The notes below the pieces were generated by a model that saw only the letters and a program-made list of their open reading frames with translations, did no database searches and was not told where the DNA came from. 64,000 nucleotides of DNA. Source: Levilactobacillus namurensis. GTDB taxonomy: Bacteria; Bacillota; Bacilli; Lactobacillales; Lactobacillaceae. A program made the position numbers and the translations under genes. How positions within the stretch are numbered: the first letter of the stretch is position 1; each line of letters opens with the position of its first letter. Where the stretch lies: contig NZ_CP134159.1 of NCBI RefSeq assembly GCF_032197885.1, forward strand, positions 1,054,001 through 1,118,000, written 5' to 3'. Of this stretch, positions 10,473 through 20,501 are shown one piece after another.

Positions 10473-11432
10473 ATGGCGATTGAAGCTGCCATTTTAGAAC
10501 AAATCAAACACTATCAAACAATTATTATTCACCGACACCAGCATCCAGACCCAGATTGTATTGGGGCGCAGTTGGGACTACGGACCATCTTACGGGCTAG
10601 TTTTCCCGACAAGACGGTCAAGGCCGTGGGTAAACATTACCCGGGTTTTGATTGGCTGGGGCAAGCCGACACGGACGTGACCGACGCGGATTACCGTGAA
10701 GCCTTAGTCATCGTGGTCGACACGGCCAACCAACCTCGGGTGGACGATGACCGGTGGCAAACGGGGAAGGCCGTGGTTAAGATCGACCACCACCCCAACG
10801 ACGATGCCTTTGGGGACCTGCAGTGGGTCCGTGACCAGGCCTCTAGCACGTCAGAACTGCTATATGACTTTTATGCGGCCAACGCTGATGAATTAACGTT
10901 ACCGGTCGAGGCTGCGCGGTTATTCTATGCCGGCATCGTGGGCGATACGGGTCGCTTTATGTACCCAGCTACCTCGGCGCACACCTTAGAAGTGGCCGGT
11001 AAGTTGATGACCACTGGGTTTTCAGCCAGCGATGTCAATCAGGCCGAAGACGAGATTTCACCTGCCATGGCCCGGTTGTCCGCGTACGTCTACCAGCACC
11101 TAACGATTCTGCCTAGTGGAGCAGCCTACTTGAAGTTGAGTGATGCTGATCTGGAACCCTTTGAGTTAGGGGAGACCGATTCGACATCGGCGGTCGTGCC
11201 TTTGCCGGGGAAGATCACCACGGTCAAGGCCTGGGCCTTCTTCGTTGAAGCTAAGGACCACACGTACCGGATTCGCCTACGCTCCAAGGGACCGTCCATT
11301 AACGGTTTGGCTAAGGCGCACGGCGGTGGCGGGCATGCGTTGGCCAGCGGTGCGACCGCACACGACCAAGCAGAGATTGACCAAGTCGTTCAGGAATTAG
11401 ACGCCTTGGTTGCACAAGATAAAGGAGAATAG
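10473..11432 (+). CDS. nrnA: DHH/DHHA1 phosphoesterase, NrnA-like oligoribonuclease/pAp phosphatase
   Basis: A DHH-family exonuclease (319 residues). NrnA degrades 2-5 nt RNAs and dephosphorylates 3'-phosphoadenosine 5'-phosphate. Manganese-ligand motifs are HPDPDCIGAQ, VVDTAN and the DHH triad in KIDHHPND; the C-terminal DHHA1 substrate-binding domain has AHGGGGHALASGA. The ATG at 10473 was chosen; an in-frame GTG at 10464 sits better behind GGAAAG and would add three residues. The helicase gene starts 2 bases after its stop, so both probably form one unit serving RNA turnover. Confidence 0.88.
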   Translation: MAIEAAILEQIKHYQTIIIHRHQHPDPDCIGAQLGLRTILRASFPDKTVKAVGKHYPGFDWLGQADTDVTDADYREALVIVVDTANQPRVDDDRWQTGKAVVKIDHHPNDDAFGDLQWVRDQASSTSELLYDFYAANADELTLPVEAARLFYAGIVGDTGRFMYPATSAHTLEVAGKLMTTGFSASDVNQAEDEISPAMARLSAYVYQHLTILPSGAAYLKLSDADLEPFELGETDSTSAVVPLPGKITTVKAWAFFVEAKDHTYRIRLRSKGPSINGLAKAHGGGGHALASGATAHDQAEIDQVVQELDALVAQDKGE

Positions 11433-11433
11433 A

Positions 11434-12792
11434 ATGACCGCAGATTTTACACAGTTTCACCTCCAAGACTACCTGATGAAGGCCTTGGATAAGATTGGGT
11501 TTCAACACCCTACGGCCGTCCAAGAAAAGCTGATCCCCATCATTGCTTCTGGCAAAGACGTGGTGGGTCAGTCCCAGACGGGGAGCGGTAAGACGCACAC
11601 GTTCCTCTTACCCATCTTTAACCAACTGACCAGTGATGACCAAGTCCAGGCGGTAATCACCACGCCTAGCCGGGAGTTGGCCTATCAGATCCATTCGGCA
11701 GCGGAACAACTGGCCGCGGAAGCACCCTTTGAGATTCGTATTGGGAACTATGTCGGGGGAACGGATAAGAAACGGCAAATCACCAAGCTGGCCCATAACC
11801 AGCCCCAATTGGTGATTGGGACGCCTGGTCGGGTCATGGACTTGATTCAATCGGACGCATTGAACGTGCACACCACGCGACAATTCGTGGTGGATGAAGC
11901 CGATATGACGCTGGATCTAGGGTTCTTGGACCAGATTGACAAGATTGCTAGTCGGATGCCGCAGCACCTACAAATGATGGTCTTTTCCGCAACGATTCCA
12001 CAAAAGCTGAACCCGTTCTTGCGCAAATACCTGAACCATCCCGTGATCGAAGAGATTCCCGCATCAGCGATTATCAGTGATACCATCGATAATTGGTTGA
12101 TTTCAACCAAGGGTCAGGACCGTAACCGGCTGATCTACCAACTGATCACGATGGGGGAACCCTACCTGGTCTTGATCTTCGCGAACACCAAGACGCGAGT
12201 CGAAGAATTGCACCATTACCTGCAATCCCAAGGGTTAAAGGTCGCCATGATTCATGGGGGCATCAAGCCGCGGGAGCGGAAGCGGGTCATGCGTGAAGTG
12301 AAGAACTTGCAGTTCCAATACGTCGTGGCAACGGACTTGGCGGCGCGAGGAATTGATATCGAAGGCGTTTCCCACGTCATCAACGATGATATTCCGGAAG
12401 ACCTAGAGTTCTTTATTCACCGGGTTGGCCGGACGGGACGTCAGGGGATGCCGGGGACGGCCATCACGCTGTACTCGCCCGGAGAAGAAAAGTTGGTCTC
12501 CGAGATTGAAGCCTTGGGTATCCACTTCCAACCTAAGCGAATTCGCGATGGTGAGATCGTTGATTCTTACGACCGGAACCGCCGGACCAAGCGACGGAAG
12601 TCCACGCAACACTTGGATCCCACGTTGATTGGGATGGTCAAAAAGAAGAAAAAGAAGATTAAGCCAGGGTACAAGCACCAGATCAAGCAGGCCATTCACG
12701 CGAAGAAGGACCAAGAACGGCGAATCGAGCAGCGAGCCGCGGCTCGTGCCGAACGGAAACGGCGGAAGCGTAATTCGGACCGTTACCAATAA
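11434..12792 (+). CDS. DEAD-box ATP-dependent RNA helicase (CshB-like)
   Basis: A 452-residue RNA helicase. Motifs in order: Q-motif region FQHPTAVQEKLIP, motif I QTGSGKT, Ib TPGR, motif II VDEAD, motif III SAT (VFSATIP), motif V RGIDIEG, motif VI HRVGRTGRQG. The C-terminal about 70 residues are strongly basic (KKKKKKIKPGYKH and RRKRN stretches), likely an RNA-binding tail. AAAGGAG lies 6 bases before the ATG. Size and tail suggest the CshB rather than the longer CshA type, but paralogue assignment is an inference. Confidence 0.9.
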   Translation: MTADFTQFHLQDYLMKALDKIGFQHPTAVQEKLIPIIASGKDVVGQSQTGSGKTHTFLLPIFNQLTSDDQVQAVITTPSRELAYQIHSAAEQLAAEAPFEIRIGNYVGGTDKKRQITKLAHNQPQLVIGTPGRVMDLIQSDALNVHTTRQFVVDEADMTLDLGFLDQIDKIASRMPQHLQMMVFSATIPQKLNPFLRKYLNHPVIEEIPASAIISDTIDNWLISTKGQDRNRLIYQLITMGEPYLVLIFANTKTRVEELHHYLQSQGLKVAMIHGGIKPRERKRVMREVKNLQFQYVVATDLAARGIDIEGVSHVINDDIPEDLEFFIHRVGRTGRQGMPGTAITLYSPGEEKLVSEIEALGIHFQPKRIRDGEIVDSYDRNRRTKRRKSTQHLDPTLIGMVKKKKKKIKPGYKHQIKQAIHAKKDQERRIEQRAAARAERKRRKRNSDRYQ

Positions 12793-12799
12793 ACAATGA

Positions 12800-12828
12800 T
12801 TGACAAGCATTCTGGGGCCACCTATAAT
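12800..12828 (+). promoter_or_regulatory. Consensus promoter of alaS
   Basis: TTGACA, exactly 17 bases, then TATAAT: a perfect sigma-A promoter feeding the T-box leader. Confidence 0.88.
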
Positions 12829-12835
12829 TTCAAGT

Positions 12836-13052
12836 GGACAATTAAATATCAACAGAGGATATGCCGCTAACCGCCGATTTTCAGAAACGTTTTGGGTGCT
12901 GTGAAAAACGATTCGGCCGCTAGTTGGCGCTCCCTCGATTTATCGCGACTCGGCGTTATGAGTTCAAGAGGTTAACGATCAAACATCGTTGCAAGTAAAG
13001 TGGTACCGCGTTTCGGCGTCTTTACGGGCAACGGTGTTTTTTATCTTTTTTT
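12836..13052 (+). promoter_or_regulatory. T-box riboswitch leader of alaS
   Basis: A roughly 215-base leader lies between the promoter and alaS. The diagnostic T-box core AAGTGGTACCGCG is at about 12998-13010 and base-pairs with the uncharged acceptor end of tRNA. The region ends in U-rich runs (GTTTTTT and CTTTTTTT, about 13034-13052) for the terminator/antiterminator switch. A GCT triplet in TTGGCGCTCCC (about 12924-12934) could be the alanine specifier, but the stem I fold was not computed. Expected effect: read-through into alaS when tRNA-Ala is uncharged. Confidence 0.85.
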
Positions 13053-13066
13053 GGAGGTTTTAAGAG

Positions 13067-15706
13067 ATGAAAGAGCTAAGCAGTAGTCAGATTCGACAGA
13101 TGTACCTCGACTTTTTTAAGAGCAAAGGGCACACCATCGAACCAAGTGCGTCACTAGTCCCTAAGGATGATCCATCGTTACTGTGGATCAACTCTGGGGT
13201 TGCGACCATGAAGAAGTACTTTAGTGGGCAAGTCGTTCCGGAGAACCCACGGTTGACCAGTTCCCAGAAGAGTATCCGGACCAACGATATTGAAAACGTT
13301 GGTCGGACGGCGCGGCACCATACGCTGTTTGAAATGCTGGGGAACTTCTCAGTGGGGGATTACTTTAAGAAAGAAGCCATTACTTGGGCGTGGGAACTCC
13401 TAACGTCCCCAGACTGGTTCGGTTGGGATCCGGACAAGTTGTACATGACGGTCTACCCTAAGGATACCGATGCCCAGGAATTCTGGGAAAAGGCCGGTGT
13501 GGCCCCAGATCACATTATTCCCGTCGAGGATAACTTCTGGGACATTGGTGAAGGGCCTTCGGGTCCCGATTCCGAAATCTTCTACGACCGGGGAGAAAGC
13601 TTCAACAACCTCGCAGAAGATGATCCCGAGAACTACCCGGGTGGTGAGAATGAACGGTACCTGGAGGTTTGGAACATTGTGTTCTCACAATTTAACCATG
13701 AACCTGACGGCAGCTACAAGCCACTTCCCCGGAAGAACATTGATACGGGGATGGGCTTAGAACGGGTCGTTTCGATCTTCCAGAACGCCAAGACGAACTT
13801 CGAGACCGACCTCTTCTTGCCGATTATTCACAAGACGGAAGCGCTCAGCGCGGGGAAGAAGTACGGCGCCGATGCGGAGGACGACATCTCCTTTAAGGTG
13901 ATTGCGGACCACGCGCGGGCCATTACCTTTGCCATTGGCGACGGTGCTTTGCCTGGCAACGAAGGCCGAGGCTACGTTATCCGGCGGTTGATCCGGCGGG
14001 CCGTTGTTAACGGCCAGAAGTTAGGGATTCAGGGCGCCTTCTTGGACCAATTAGTCCCAATCGTAGGCGAAATCATGCAGTCCTATTACCCAGAAGTCTT
14101 ACAACAAAAGGACTACATTGCCAAGGTCGTTCGGTCAGAAGAAGACCGGTTCGGTGAGACTTTGAATGGTGGGTTGGACCTGTTGAACGGCCTGATTGCG
14201 GACCTGAAGCAAAACGGGGGCCAAGAGATTGCTGGGGCGGACGCCTTCAAGCTTTACGATACCTATGGGTTTCCGGTTGAATTAACGCAGGAATATGCGA
14301 TCGACCAGGGCATCTCTGTCGACCAAGCTGGGTTCAAGGCTGAGATGCAAAAGCAAAAGGACCGTGCCCGGAATGCTCGAGGCAAGCAAAAGGCCATGGG
14401 CTTACAACACGACTTGTTGATCAACGTGAAGACGCCAAGCGAGTATGTCGGCTATACCCAATTAGAGACCCAAAGTACGTTGACGGAACTGGTCGTTGAT
14501 GATCAGTTGGCGGATGAAGCCGTTAGCGGGACGGCCGAGGCGATGTTTGATACCACGCCATTCTACGCTGAAATGGGTGGTCAAGTGGCCGATAAAGGGG
14601 ACATCTACGACCTAGACGGCCACGTAGTCGCCCACGTTACGGACGTTCAACACGCCCCTAACGGACAGAACCTGCACACCTTAGACGTGGTGGCACCTTT
14701 GAAGAAGGGCACCAAGTATGCCCTGAAGGTTGACCAAGTCTTCCACAGCAAGGTGGAAAAGAACCATACGGCGACCCACTTGCTGGATAAGGCCTTGCGG
14801 AACGTCTTCGGGGAACACACCCAGCAAGCTGGTTCCTTGGTTGAAGGGGACTACTTGCGGTTTGACTTCACCCACTTCGGTCAAGTTGACCCTGCGGACT
14901 TAGCTAAGGCTGAGGCCATCGTGAACCAGCAGATCTTCGCGGAGCTTCCGGTCACGACGGTGGTTACCGATATCGAGAGTGCCAAGAAGATGGGTGCGAT
15001 TGCCCTGTTCAGCGAGAAGTACGGGAAGACTGTCCGGGTCGTGAGCGCCGGTGATTTCGTAACCGAGTTCTGTGGTGGGAACCACGTTAAGAACACCAAC
15101 GAAATCGGGTTGTTCAAGATTACCTCGGAATCCGGGGTCGGTGCGGGTGTCCGGCGGATTGAAGCCGTGACCTCCGGCGCCGCTTACAAGTACTTGAACG
15201 ACCACGACAACGTCTTGCGGTCAGTCGCAAACGACTTGAAGGTCACGCAACTCAGTGACGTGGCGGGTAAGGTCCAAGCCTTACAAGCCCAAGTTAAGGA
15301 ATTGCAACAAAAGCAAGCCACGTTGGAAGGCAAGTTGGCCGGCGAACAAGCTGGTGCGGTCTTCGAAAAGGTCGTCCAAGCGGGTCAGTATCGTTTGATC
15401 AGCGGGACCGTCCAGGTTTCGAAGATGGACCAACTGCGGGCTTTAGCCGATACTTGGCGTGAAAAGGCCTTATCTGACGTCTTGGTCTTGGGAGCAGAAG
15501 TCAACGGCAAGGCAAACTTGCTGGTAGCCGTCAGTGCCGATAAGCAAAAGCAGGTCAAGGCGGGCGACTTGATCAAAGCCATTGCACCGAAGATCAACGG
15601 TGGTGGTGGCGGTCGGCCAAACCTGGCTCAGGCCGGGGGGAAGAACCCAGCAGGGTTGCCGGATGCCATGGCCGCCGCAGCGGATTGGTTGACGACCCAA
15701 GCTTAG
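13067..15706 (+). CDS. alaS: Alanyl-tRNA synthetase
   Basis: Class II aminoacyl-tRNA synthetase of 879 residues that charges tRNA-Ala and edits mischarged serine or glycine. The N-terminal catalytic core starts [19 protein letters not shown] and contains the class II motif 2 region [16 protein letters not shown]. The editing domain has zinc-binding HTATHLL (near residue 566) and CGGNHV (near 668). A C-terminal coiled coil and glycine-rich [15 protein letters not shown] form the C-Ala domain. GGAGGT lies 8 bases before the ATG. It is controlled by the upstream T-box. Confidence 0.98.
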   Translation: MKELSSSQIRQMYLDFFKSKGHTIEPSASLVPKDDPSLLWINSGVATMKKYFSGQVVPENPRLTSSQKSIRTNDIENVGRTARHHTLFEMLGNFSVGDYFKKEAITWAWELLTSPDWFGWDPDKLYMTVYPKDTDAQEFWEKAGVAPDHIIPVEDNFWDIGEGPSGPDSEIFYDRGESFNNLAEDDPENYPGGENERYLEVWNIVFSQFNHEPDGSYKPLPRKNIDTGMGLERVVSIFQNAKTNFETDLFLPIIHKTEALSAGKKYGADAEDDISFKVIADHARAITFAIGDGALPGNEGRGYVIRRLIRRAVVNGQKLGIQGAFLDQLVPIVGEIMQSYYPEVLQQKDYIAKVVRSEEDRFGETLNGGLDLLNGLIADLKQNGGQEIAGADAFKLYDTYGFPVELTQEYAIDQGISVDQAGFKAEMQKQKDRARNARGKQKAMGLQHDLLINVKTPSEYVGYTQLETQSTLTELVVDDQLADEAVSGTAEAMFDTTPFYAEMGGQVADKGDIYDLDGHVVAHVTDVQHAPNGQNLHTLDVVAPLKKGTKYALKVDQVFHSKVEKNHTATHLLDKALRNVFGEHTQQAGSLVEGDYLRFDFTHFGQVDPADLAKAEAIVNQQIFAELPVTTVVTDIESAKKMGAIALFSEKYGKTVRVVSAGDFVTEFCGGNHVKNTNEIGLFKITSESGVGAGVRRIEAVTSGAAYKYLNDHDNVLRSVANDLKVTQLSDVAGKVQALQAQVKELQQKQATLEGKLAGEQAGAVFEKVVQAGQYRLISGTVQVSKMDQLRALADTWREKALSDVLVLGAEVNGKANLLVAVSADKQKQVKAGDLIKAIAPKINGGGGGRPNLAQAGGKNPAGLPDAMAAAADWLTTQA

Positions 15707-15742
15707 TGACCGCAAGGGTCCAACACAAGTTGTCAAGAACTG

Positions 15743-15778
15743 AAGAACCTGGGACGAAGATGGTCTCAGGTTCTTTTG
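15743..15778 (+). terminator. Terminator of alaS
   Basis: AAGAACCTG pairs with CAGGTTCTT across a 15-base loop and is followed by TTT. The gene-free stretch 15707-16010 holds this terminator and the next promoter; nothing else is recognisable in it. Confidence 0.75.
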
Positions 15779-15946
15779 CTTGTTGTGGGAGTATCCTGGC
15801 CATTTTCCCCAGCGTTATCGTCTCGAATCAACCGGTCAGGTGGTATCATAGAACTGGGGAAATTAAACGGTATTTCAAGACCGATGCTGAGTATTGGGCG
15901 ATGGCAAGTTGTTGTATTACGAAAACATTACATCGGGGGTCGGTCG

Positions 15947-15975
15947 TTGTAGTTTGCTAGTCAATCGAGTAAAAT
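15947..15975 (+). promoter_or_regulatory. Promoter of ireB-ruvX-yrzB
   Basis: TTGTAG, 17 bases, TAAAAT, ending about 35 bases before the ireB GTG. Confidence 0.5.
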
Positions 15976-16010
15976 TGACACTAAGTGAGGAAGTGCGGGG
16001 GTGTTATATA

Positions 16011-16283
16011 GTGAGTTCATTAGACAAAACGATGTATTTTGACTTTGGTGCCAACCAACCAAAGGACGTGCACGATACGCTGGTGACGGTCTATCAGGCA
16101 CTAGAAGAAAAGGGATATAACCCAATTAATCAGATTGTCGGGTACCTACTATCAGGCGATCCTGCGTACATCCCGCGAATCAATGATGCGCGGAATTTAA
16201 TTCGCAAGCACGAGCGTGACGAGATCATTGAAGAACTCGTACGTTTCTATCTGAATCAGAATGGACCGGTGAAACCTTCATGA
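16011..16283 (+). CDS. IreB/YrzL family (UPF0297) regulatory protein
   Basis: A 90-residue conserved Firmicute protein beginning [12 protein letters not shown], the family signature. In Enterococcus the homologue IreB is a phosphorylation target of the Ser/Thr kinase IreK and affects cephalosporin resistance; its role here is inferred from that. GTG start with GGGGGTG 7-8 bases upstream. It overlaps ruvX by 4 bases (ATGA), indicating translational coupling. The trio yrzL-ruvX-yrzB downstream of alaS is the standard Firmicute arrangement. Confidence 0.92.
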   Translation: MSSLDKTMYFDFGANQPKDVHDTLVTVYQALEEKGYNPINQIVGYLLSGDPAYIPRINDARNLIRKHERDEIIEELVRFYLNQNGPVKPS

Positions 16284-16717
16284 AGTTAATGGGATTAGAC
16301 GTTGGCTCACGGACCGTTGGGGTCGCCATCAGCGATGCCCTAGGTTGGACGGCTCAGGGGGTAGAGATTATCCCCATTGATGAAGACGCAGAAGTATTTG
16401 GGTTAGACCGGGTGGCTGAATTAGTCACTGAGCATGAGGTCGGCGGGTTTGTGGTCGGTCTCCCCAAGAACATGAACAATACGTTGGGCCCGCGGGTCGC
16501 AGCTTCTCAGCGCTACGGCCAAATGTTGACGGATCGCTTCCATTTACCTGTGGACTTTGAAGATGAACGGTTGACAACGGTTGAGGCGGAGCGTATGTTA
16601 GTGGAACAAGCTGACACGTCACGGCGGAAACGCAAGCGGGTCATTGATAAATTAGCAGCTGGGTTAATCCTGCAGAACTATTTAGATCGGCACGGTAAGT
16701 TAACCCGAGAAAAGTGA
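16280..16717 (+). CDS. ruvX: RuvX/YqgF family Holliday junction resolvase-like nuclease
   Basis: A 145-residue RNase H-fold protein. The first catalytic aspartate is in [26 protein letters not shown] and the late DERLTT motif complete the active site. YqgF homologues act in pre-16S rRNA 5' maturation and have been proposed as resolvases. The coding sequence overlaps ireB by 4 bases, and yrzB starts 8 bases after its stop. Confidence 0.93.
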   Translation: MKLMGLDVGSRTVGVAISDALGWTAQGVEIIPIDEDAEVFGLDRVAELVTEHEVGGFVVGLPKNMNNTLGPRVAASQRYGQMLTDRFHLPVDFEDERLTTVEAERMLVEQADTSRRKRKRVIDKLAAGLILQNYLDRHGKLTREK

Positions 16718-16725
16718 GGTTTCCC

Positions 16726-17037
16726 ATGAACGAAGACCAAGAACAAATTACGTTAGTAGACGAAAATGGTAACGAAGAATTATACGATGTGTTATTTACG
16801 TTTGAATCCGACGATTTTGGTAAGTCCTACATTTTGATTTACCCTTCTGGTAAGCGTGATGATGAAGAAGTTGACATCCAAGCTTATGCTTTACCAGCCG
16901 ATGATGATCCAGCTAACCCATCCGGGGGCGATTTACAATTAATCGAGTCCGATGAAGAATGGGACATGATCGAATCTGTTTTGAACACGTTCTTATCAGA
17001 CGGAACGGTTGATCCGAACGCGGGCAAGCAAAAGTAA
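16726..17037 (+). CDS. DUF1292 family protein (YrzB-like)
   Basis: A 103-residue very acidic protein of unknown function with the DUF1292 pattern (ITLVDENGNEELYDVLFTFE, then YILIYPSG and a C-terminal EEWDMIESVLNTF). The ATG at 16726 is chosen because GTGAGG lies 6 bases upstream; that GTG (16714) is an alternative in-frame start. Universally linked to ruvX in Firmicutes, as here. Confidence 0.9.
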   Translation: MNEDQEQITLVDENGNEELYDVLFTFESDDFGKSYILIYPSGKRDDEEVDIQAYALPADDDPANPSGGDLQLIESDEEWDMIESVLNTFLSDGTVDPNAGKQK

Positions 17038-17045
17038 GTGACACC

Positions 17046-17071
17046 AAAGGGGCGGATTTCCGCCCTTTTTG
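17046..17071 (+). terminator. Terminator of ireB-ruvX-yrzB
   Basis: AAAGGGGCGG / CCGCCCTTTT hairpin with ATTT loop and one bulged G, followed by T residues. Confidence 0.8.
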
Positions 17072-17158
17072 TTTGCCGTCAGGTTCGGTCGGCTGGCTAC
17101 TGCTGATGGCGGATTAATGGTAAAATAAGACGTTGTGGAAAACAGGAGGAATAACCAA

Positions 17159-17467
17159 ATGGCAGAACAAACACACCGGTTTAAAGCAAAAATTGCGGGG
17201 AAGACGTACACAATTGTGGGTAAGGCAACGGACGCCCACATGCGGGCGGTCACCCAGGTGTTAAATGAACAGTATGATCAATTAAAGAATCAGTTACCAG
17301 CTAGTGTGACGAAAGAGGACGCCGCGGTTTTAATGGCGTTCAACGCGATTTCGGATCAACTGAAGTTACAAGCACAGCTAGACGCACGGGCGACTTCGAC
17401 GGATTCGACTGATGAGCCGGCCACGCCTTCCGCCACGGATTCAGCTAACTCGGAAACGGGGGATTAG
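17159..17467 (+). CDS. zapA: Cell division protein ZapA
   Basis: A 102-residue FtsZ-ring associated protein. The N-terminal beta-hairpin region TYTIVGKATDAHMRAVT is followed by a helical coiled coil with ALMAFNAISDQL. The last 30 residues are a Thr/Ser/Ala/Asp-rich tail. AGGAGGA lies 8 bases before the ATG. cvpA follows within 2 bases, then mutS2, as in Bacillus. Confidence 0.88.
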   Translation: MAEQTHRFKAKIAGKTYTIVGKATDAHMRAVTQVLNEQYDQLKNQLPASVTKEDAAVLMAFNAISDQLKLQAQLDARATSTDSTDEPATPSATDSANSETGD

Positions 17468-17468
17468 G

Positions 17469-17999
17469 GTGGTTCTTAGCTTGGGCATTCTCCTGGTCCT
17501 CTGGTTAGGATTTCACCGGGGATATCGGCGAGGACTGGTCCTACAAGTCCTGTTGTCGTTAGGGTACCTAGTGGTGTGGTTGGTGGCCCGAGTCGGCGCT
17601 CGGCCGTTAGCCAGTGGACTGGGGCAGTTTGTGGGGAGTCTTCCCCTCAACGCGACCGTCAGTCCCGTAGCCGTGAGTCAGAGCAGCAGTTTCTTTTTGA
17701 ACGGGCTCGCGTTCTCAGCAATTCTGACCGTGGGCTATTTTGTGATTCGTCGGTTAGCCTATGGATTGAACCGAGTGACTTGGTTACCAGTCATTCACCA
17801 GGTAAATTCCTTAGCGGGTGGCTTTATTAATTTGGCCATTCGGTACGTCTTAATTTTTCTAATTTTAAATTTATTGATCTTGTTACCCAGTACCAGCTTT
17901 CAGCACAGTTACCAAGCGTCTCCCGTGGCGCAGTGGATTGTGAAACAGACGCCGCTGTTGTCTAAGCGGGTCCTCCACTGGTGGCTGGTTGAGCATTAA
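17469..17999 (+). CDS. cvpA: CvpA family membrane protein
   Basis: A polytopic membrane protein (176 residues) with the family's GFxRGxxRG pattern (LGFHRGYRRGLVLQV) and four predicted hydrophobic helices. CvpA homologues are linked to envelope homeostasis and colicin V production in E. coli; the function in lactobacilli is unknown. The start is taken as GTG 2 bases after the zapA stop, with ACGGGGGA upstream inside zapA. A longer in-frame ORF overlaps zapA but has no ribosome site. Confidence 0.85.
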   Translation: MVLSLGILLVLWLGFHRGYRRGLVLQVLLSLGYLVVWLVARVGARPLASGLGQFVGSLPLNATVSPVAVSQSSSFFLNGLAFSAILTVGYFVIRRLAYGLNRVTWLPVIHQVNSLAGGFINLAIRYVLIFLILNLLILLPSTSFQHSYQASPVAQWIVKQTPLLSKRVLHWWLVEH

Positions 18000-18020
18000 G
18001 GATGCGAGAGAGGAGTCAAA

Positions 18021-20384
18021 ATGAATCAAAAAACGCTTAATATTATGGAATATGACCGCATCAAGCAGGCTATTCGCGGTTATCTAGTCTCTGCAGCGGG
18101 TCAGCATGAACTGGCTAAGCTGCACCCCACGGCGGACCGTGAGCGCCTACAACGGTGGTTAGATGAGACCCAAGATGGGGCTGACATCTACCGACTAGAA
18201 AGCGGCATCCCGTTACCTAAACTAGATGATATTCGCCCGCACCTGAAACGGTTGGCGCTGGAGGCGGTCCTGAACGGTTTGGAGTTGGCCCAGATCAGCC
18301 GGGTTCTCTGGACCACTAGTTCCGTGGTTCGCTTCTTCGATCAACTTGCGGATAAAGAAGTCACGTTACGCCAGCTTAATGATGAAGTGCATGAGCTGGT
18401 CACGATTCCGGACGTCACGCGGCGGCTGCGGACCTCGCTGGAGGGCGATGGGCACCTGACCGATGACGCGTCGCCAGAGTTGCGGCAGATTCGCCAACAC
18501 ATTACGCAAACGGCGGCCGCTATTCGGCAGACCATGGATCAGTACACACGGGGCAAGGATGCCAAGTACCTTAGTGAGACGATCGTGACGATTCGGGACG
18601 ACCGGTACGTTTTACCGGTGCGCTCGGAGTATAAGCAGCACTTTGGCGGTATCGTCCATGACCAAAGTGCCAGTGGTCAGACGCTGTTTATCGAACCGCA
18701 GGCAGTGGTGGGGTTAAATAACCAGTTGCGGCAGAATCAAATGGCGGAACGTCACGAAGAACAACGCATCTTAGCGGAGTTAACGGCGCTACTGGATCCA
18801 TACCAACATGAGATCTTGCGAAACGCACAGATCTTGGGTCACCTAGACTTTGTGAATGCTAAGGCGAAGTACGCCCACCAGATGAAGGCCACGGAGCCGC
18901 AGCTATCAGCGGATGACCAGATTAACTTGCGGCAGGCTCGCCATCCATTGATCGACCCTAAAAAGGTGGTCGCCAACGATATCACGATGGGGCAAGACTA
19001 CAAGACCATCGTGGTCACGGGGCCGAACACGGGTGGGAAGACCATCACGTTAAAGACTTTGGCGCTTCTACAATTGATGGGACAATCCGGCTTGTTTATT
19101 CCCGCTAATGAGCACAGTACGATTGGTGTCTTTGACGACATCTTCGCGGATATTGGGGATGAACAATCCATTGAGCAGAGCTTGAGTACGTTCTCCGGTC
19201 ATATGGAGAACATCGTTAGCATCCTGGCCCACGCCGATGAACATAGTCTAGTGGTCATTGATGAACTAGGAGCCGGAACGGATCCACAAGAAGGGGCCGC
19301 GTTAGCGATTGCCATCTTAGATGACCTGGGAACCCTCGGTAGTTACGTGATGGTTTCGACCCACTACCCAGAGCTAAAAGCGTACGGGTACAATCGGCCG
19401 GAAACCATTAATGCTAGTATGGAGTTTGACGTCCAGACGTTGCAGCCAACGTACCGGTTACTGATCGGGATTCCTGGACGTAGTAACGCCTTTGACATTG
19501 CGGCGCGGCTGGGGATGCCGGAACAAGTAGTTGCGGCGGCCCGGAGCTTAACGGACCAGGATAGCCAAGATTTAAACGCCATGATTGCGGACCTGACGGA
19601 ACAGAAGCGTCGGGCGGATGCGGATGCAGATAGCTTGCAGACGCAACTCCAAGAAGCGACGGAACTCCACCAAGACTTACAAAAACGCTTTGACCAGTAT
19701 CAGCATCAGAAAGACCAATTGATGCTGGATGCTAAGCGTGAGGCCAATCGTTTAGTGGATGAGTCACGTAAACGGGCTAACCAGATTATTGCGGATATTC
19801 GCAAGAAACAGTTAGCAGCTGGTCAGAGTGTGGTCAAGGAAGACGAATTAATTGCTGCCCAAGGAGCCTTGAACGCCTTACAACAGGACACTGGGTTGAA
19901 GAAAAACCGGGTTCTGCGACGGGAAAAGGCCAAGCACGCCTTTAAGAAAGGTGATAACGTCTTGGTCAAGTCTTACGGGCAACAGGGTGTCTTGATGCAA
20001 CAGTTGGACGATGACCATTGGGAGGTTCAACTGGGCATCTTGAAGATGAAGATTGCGACCAGTGACCTTGAAAAGGGGGCCGACCCGGCCAAGTCCCGCA
20101 AGCAGCCTAAGGCAACGGTTCAGCGTACGGGGTCAAGCGGGATGTCACCCACTCTGGATCTCCGAGGCCACCGTTACGAAGAAGCCATGGCCGAAGTGGA
20201 CCGCTACATTGATTCGGCGTTGTTAGCCGGCTACCCGTCCGTCACGATTATTCACGGAAAAGGGACTGGTGCGTTACGCCAGGGTGTCACGAATTATCTG
20301 AAAGGCAACAAGCGCATTAAGAGCTTTGGCTTCTCACCAGCCAATGCGGGTGGTGACGGGTCAACGATTGTACGCTTCAAGTAA
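18021..20384 (+). CDS. mutS2: Endonuclease MutS2
   Basis: A 787-residue MutS paralogue without the mismatch-recognition domain. Walker A is TGPNTGGKTITLKTL (from about residue 333), Walker B is VVIDELGAGTDPQEG and the H-loop is STHYPELKAY. A long coiled coil occupies about residues 515-640. The C-terminal Smr nuclease domain (from about 712) has LDLRGHRYEEA and HGKGTGALRQGV. Homologues suppress recombination or rescue collided ribosomes; which applies here is unknown. AGAGAGGAG precedes the ATG. Confidence 0.96.
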   Translation: MNQKTLNIMEYDRIKQAIRGYLVSAAGQHELAKLHPTADRERLQRWLDETQDGADIYRLESGIPLPKLDDIRPHLKRLALEAVLNGLELAQISRVLWTTSSVVRFFDQLADKEVTLRQLNDEVHELVTIPDVTRRLRTSLEGDGHLTDDASPELRQIRQHITQTAAAIRQTMDQYTRGKDAKYLSETIVTIRDDRYVLPVRSEYKQHFGGIVHDQSASGQTLFIEPQAVVGLNNQLRQNQMAERHEEQRILAELTALLDPYQHEILRNAQILGHLDFVNAKAKYAHQMKATEPQLSADDQINLRQARHPLIDPKKVVANDITMGQDYKTIVVTGPNTGGKTITLKTLALLQLMGQSGLFIPANEHSTIGVFDDIFADIGDEQSIEQSLSTFSGHMENIVSILAHADEHSLVVIDELGAGTDPQEGAALAIAILDDLGTLGSYVMVSTHYPELKAYGYNRPETINASMEFDVQTLQPTYRLLIGIPGRSNAFDIAARLGMPEQVVAAARSLTDQDSQDLNAMIADLTEQKRRADADADSLQTQLQEATELHQDLQKRFDQYQHQKDQLMLDAKREANRLVDESRKRANQIIADIRKKQLAAGQSVVKEDELIAAQGALNALQQDTGLKKNRVLRREKAKHAFKKGDNVLVKSYGQQGVLMQQLDDDHWEVQLGILKMKIATSDLEKGADPAKSRKQPKATVQRTGSSGMSPTLDLRGHRYEEAMAEVDRYIDSALLAGYPSVTIIHGKGTGALRQGVTNYLKGNKRIKSFGFSPANAGGDGSTIVRFK

Positions 20385-20387
20385 GTG

Positions 20388-20420
20388 ACAACTCAATTGT
20401 GAGCAATCTAGTTGTTTTTT
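20388..20420 (+). terminator. Terminator of zapA-cvpA-mutS2
   Basis: ACAACT-CA-ATTG / CAAT-CT-AGTTGT stem with TGAG loop and a T6 tail, starting 4 bases after the mutS2 stop. Confidence 0.8.
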
Positions 20421-20439
20421 CAGCGCAGTCTGGTAGACT
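20412..20439 (+). promoter_or_regulatory. trxA promoter
   Basis: TTGTTT, 16 bases, TAGACT with an extended TGG. The -35 overlaps the tail of the mutS2 terminator. Confidence 0.5.
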
Positions 20440-20501
20440 AATTGGTGAACGGAATTTTGTCTCATGAAGTTAACTTGGGAATTTGAAAGGGAGGCAGCAA
20501 A

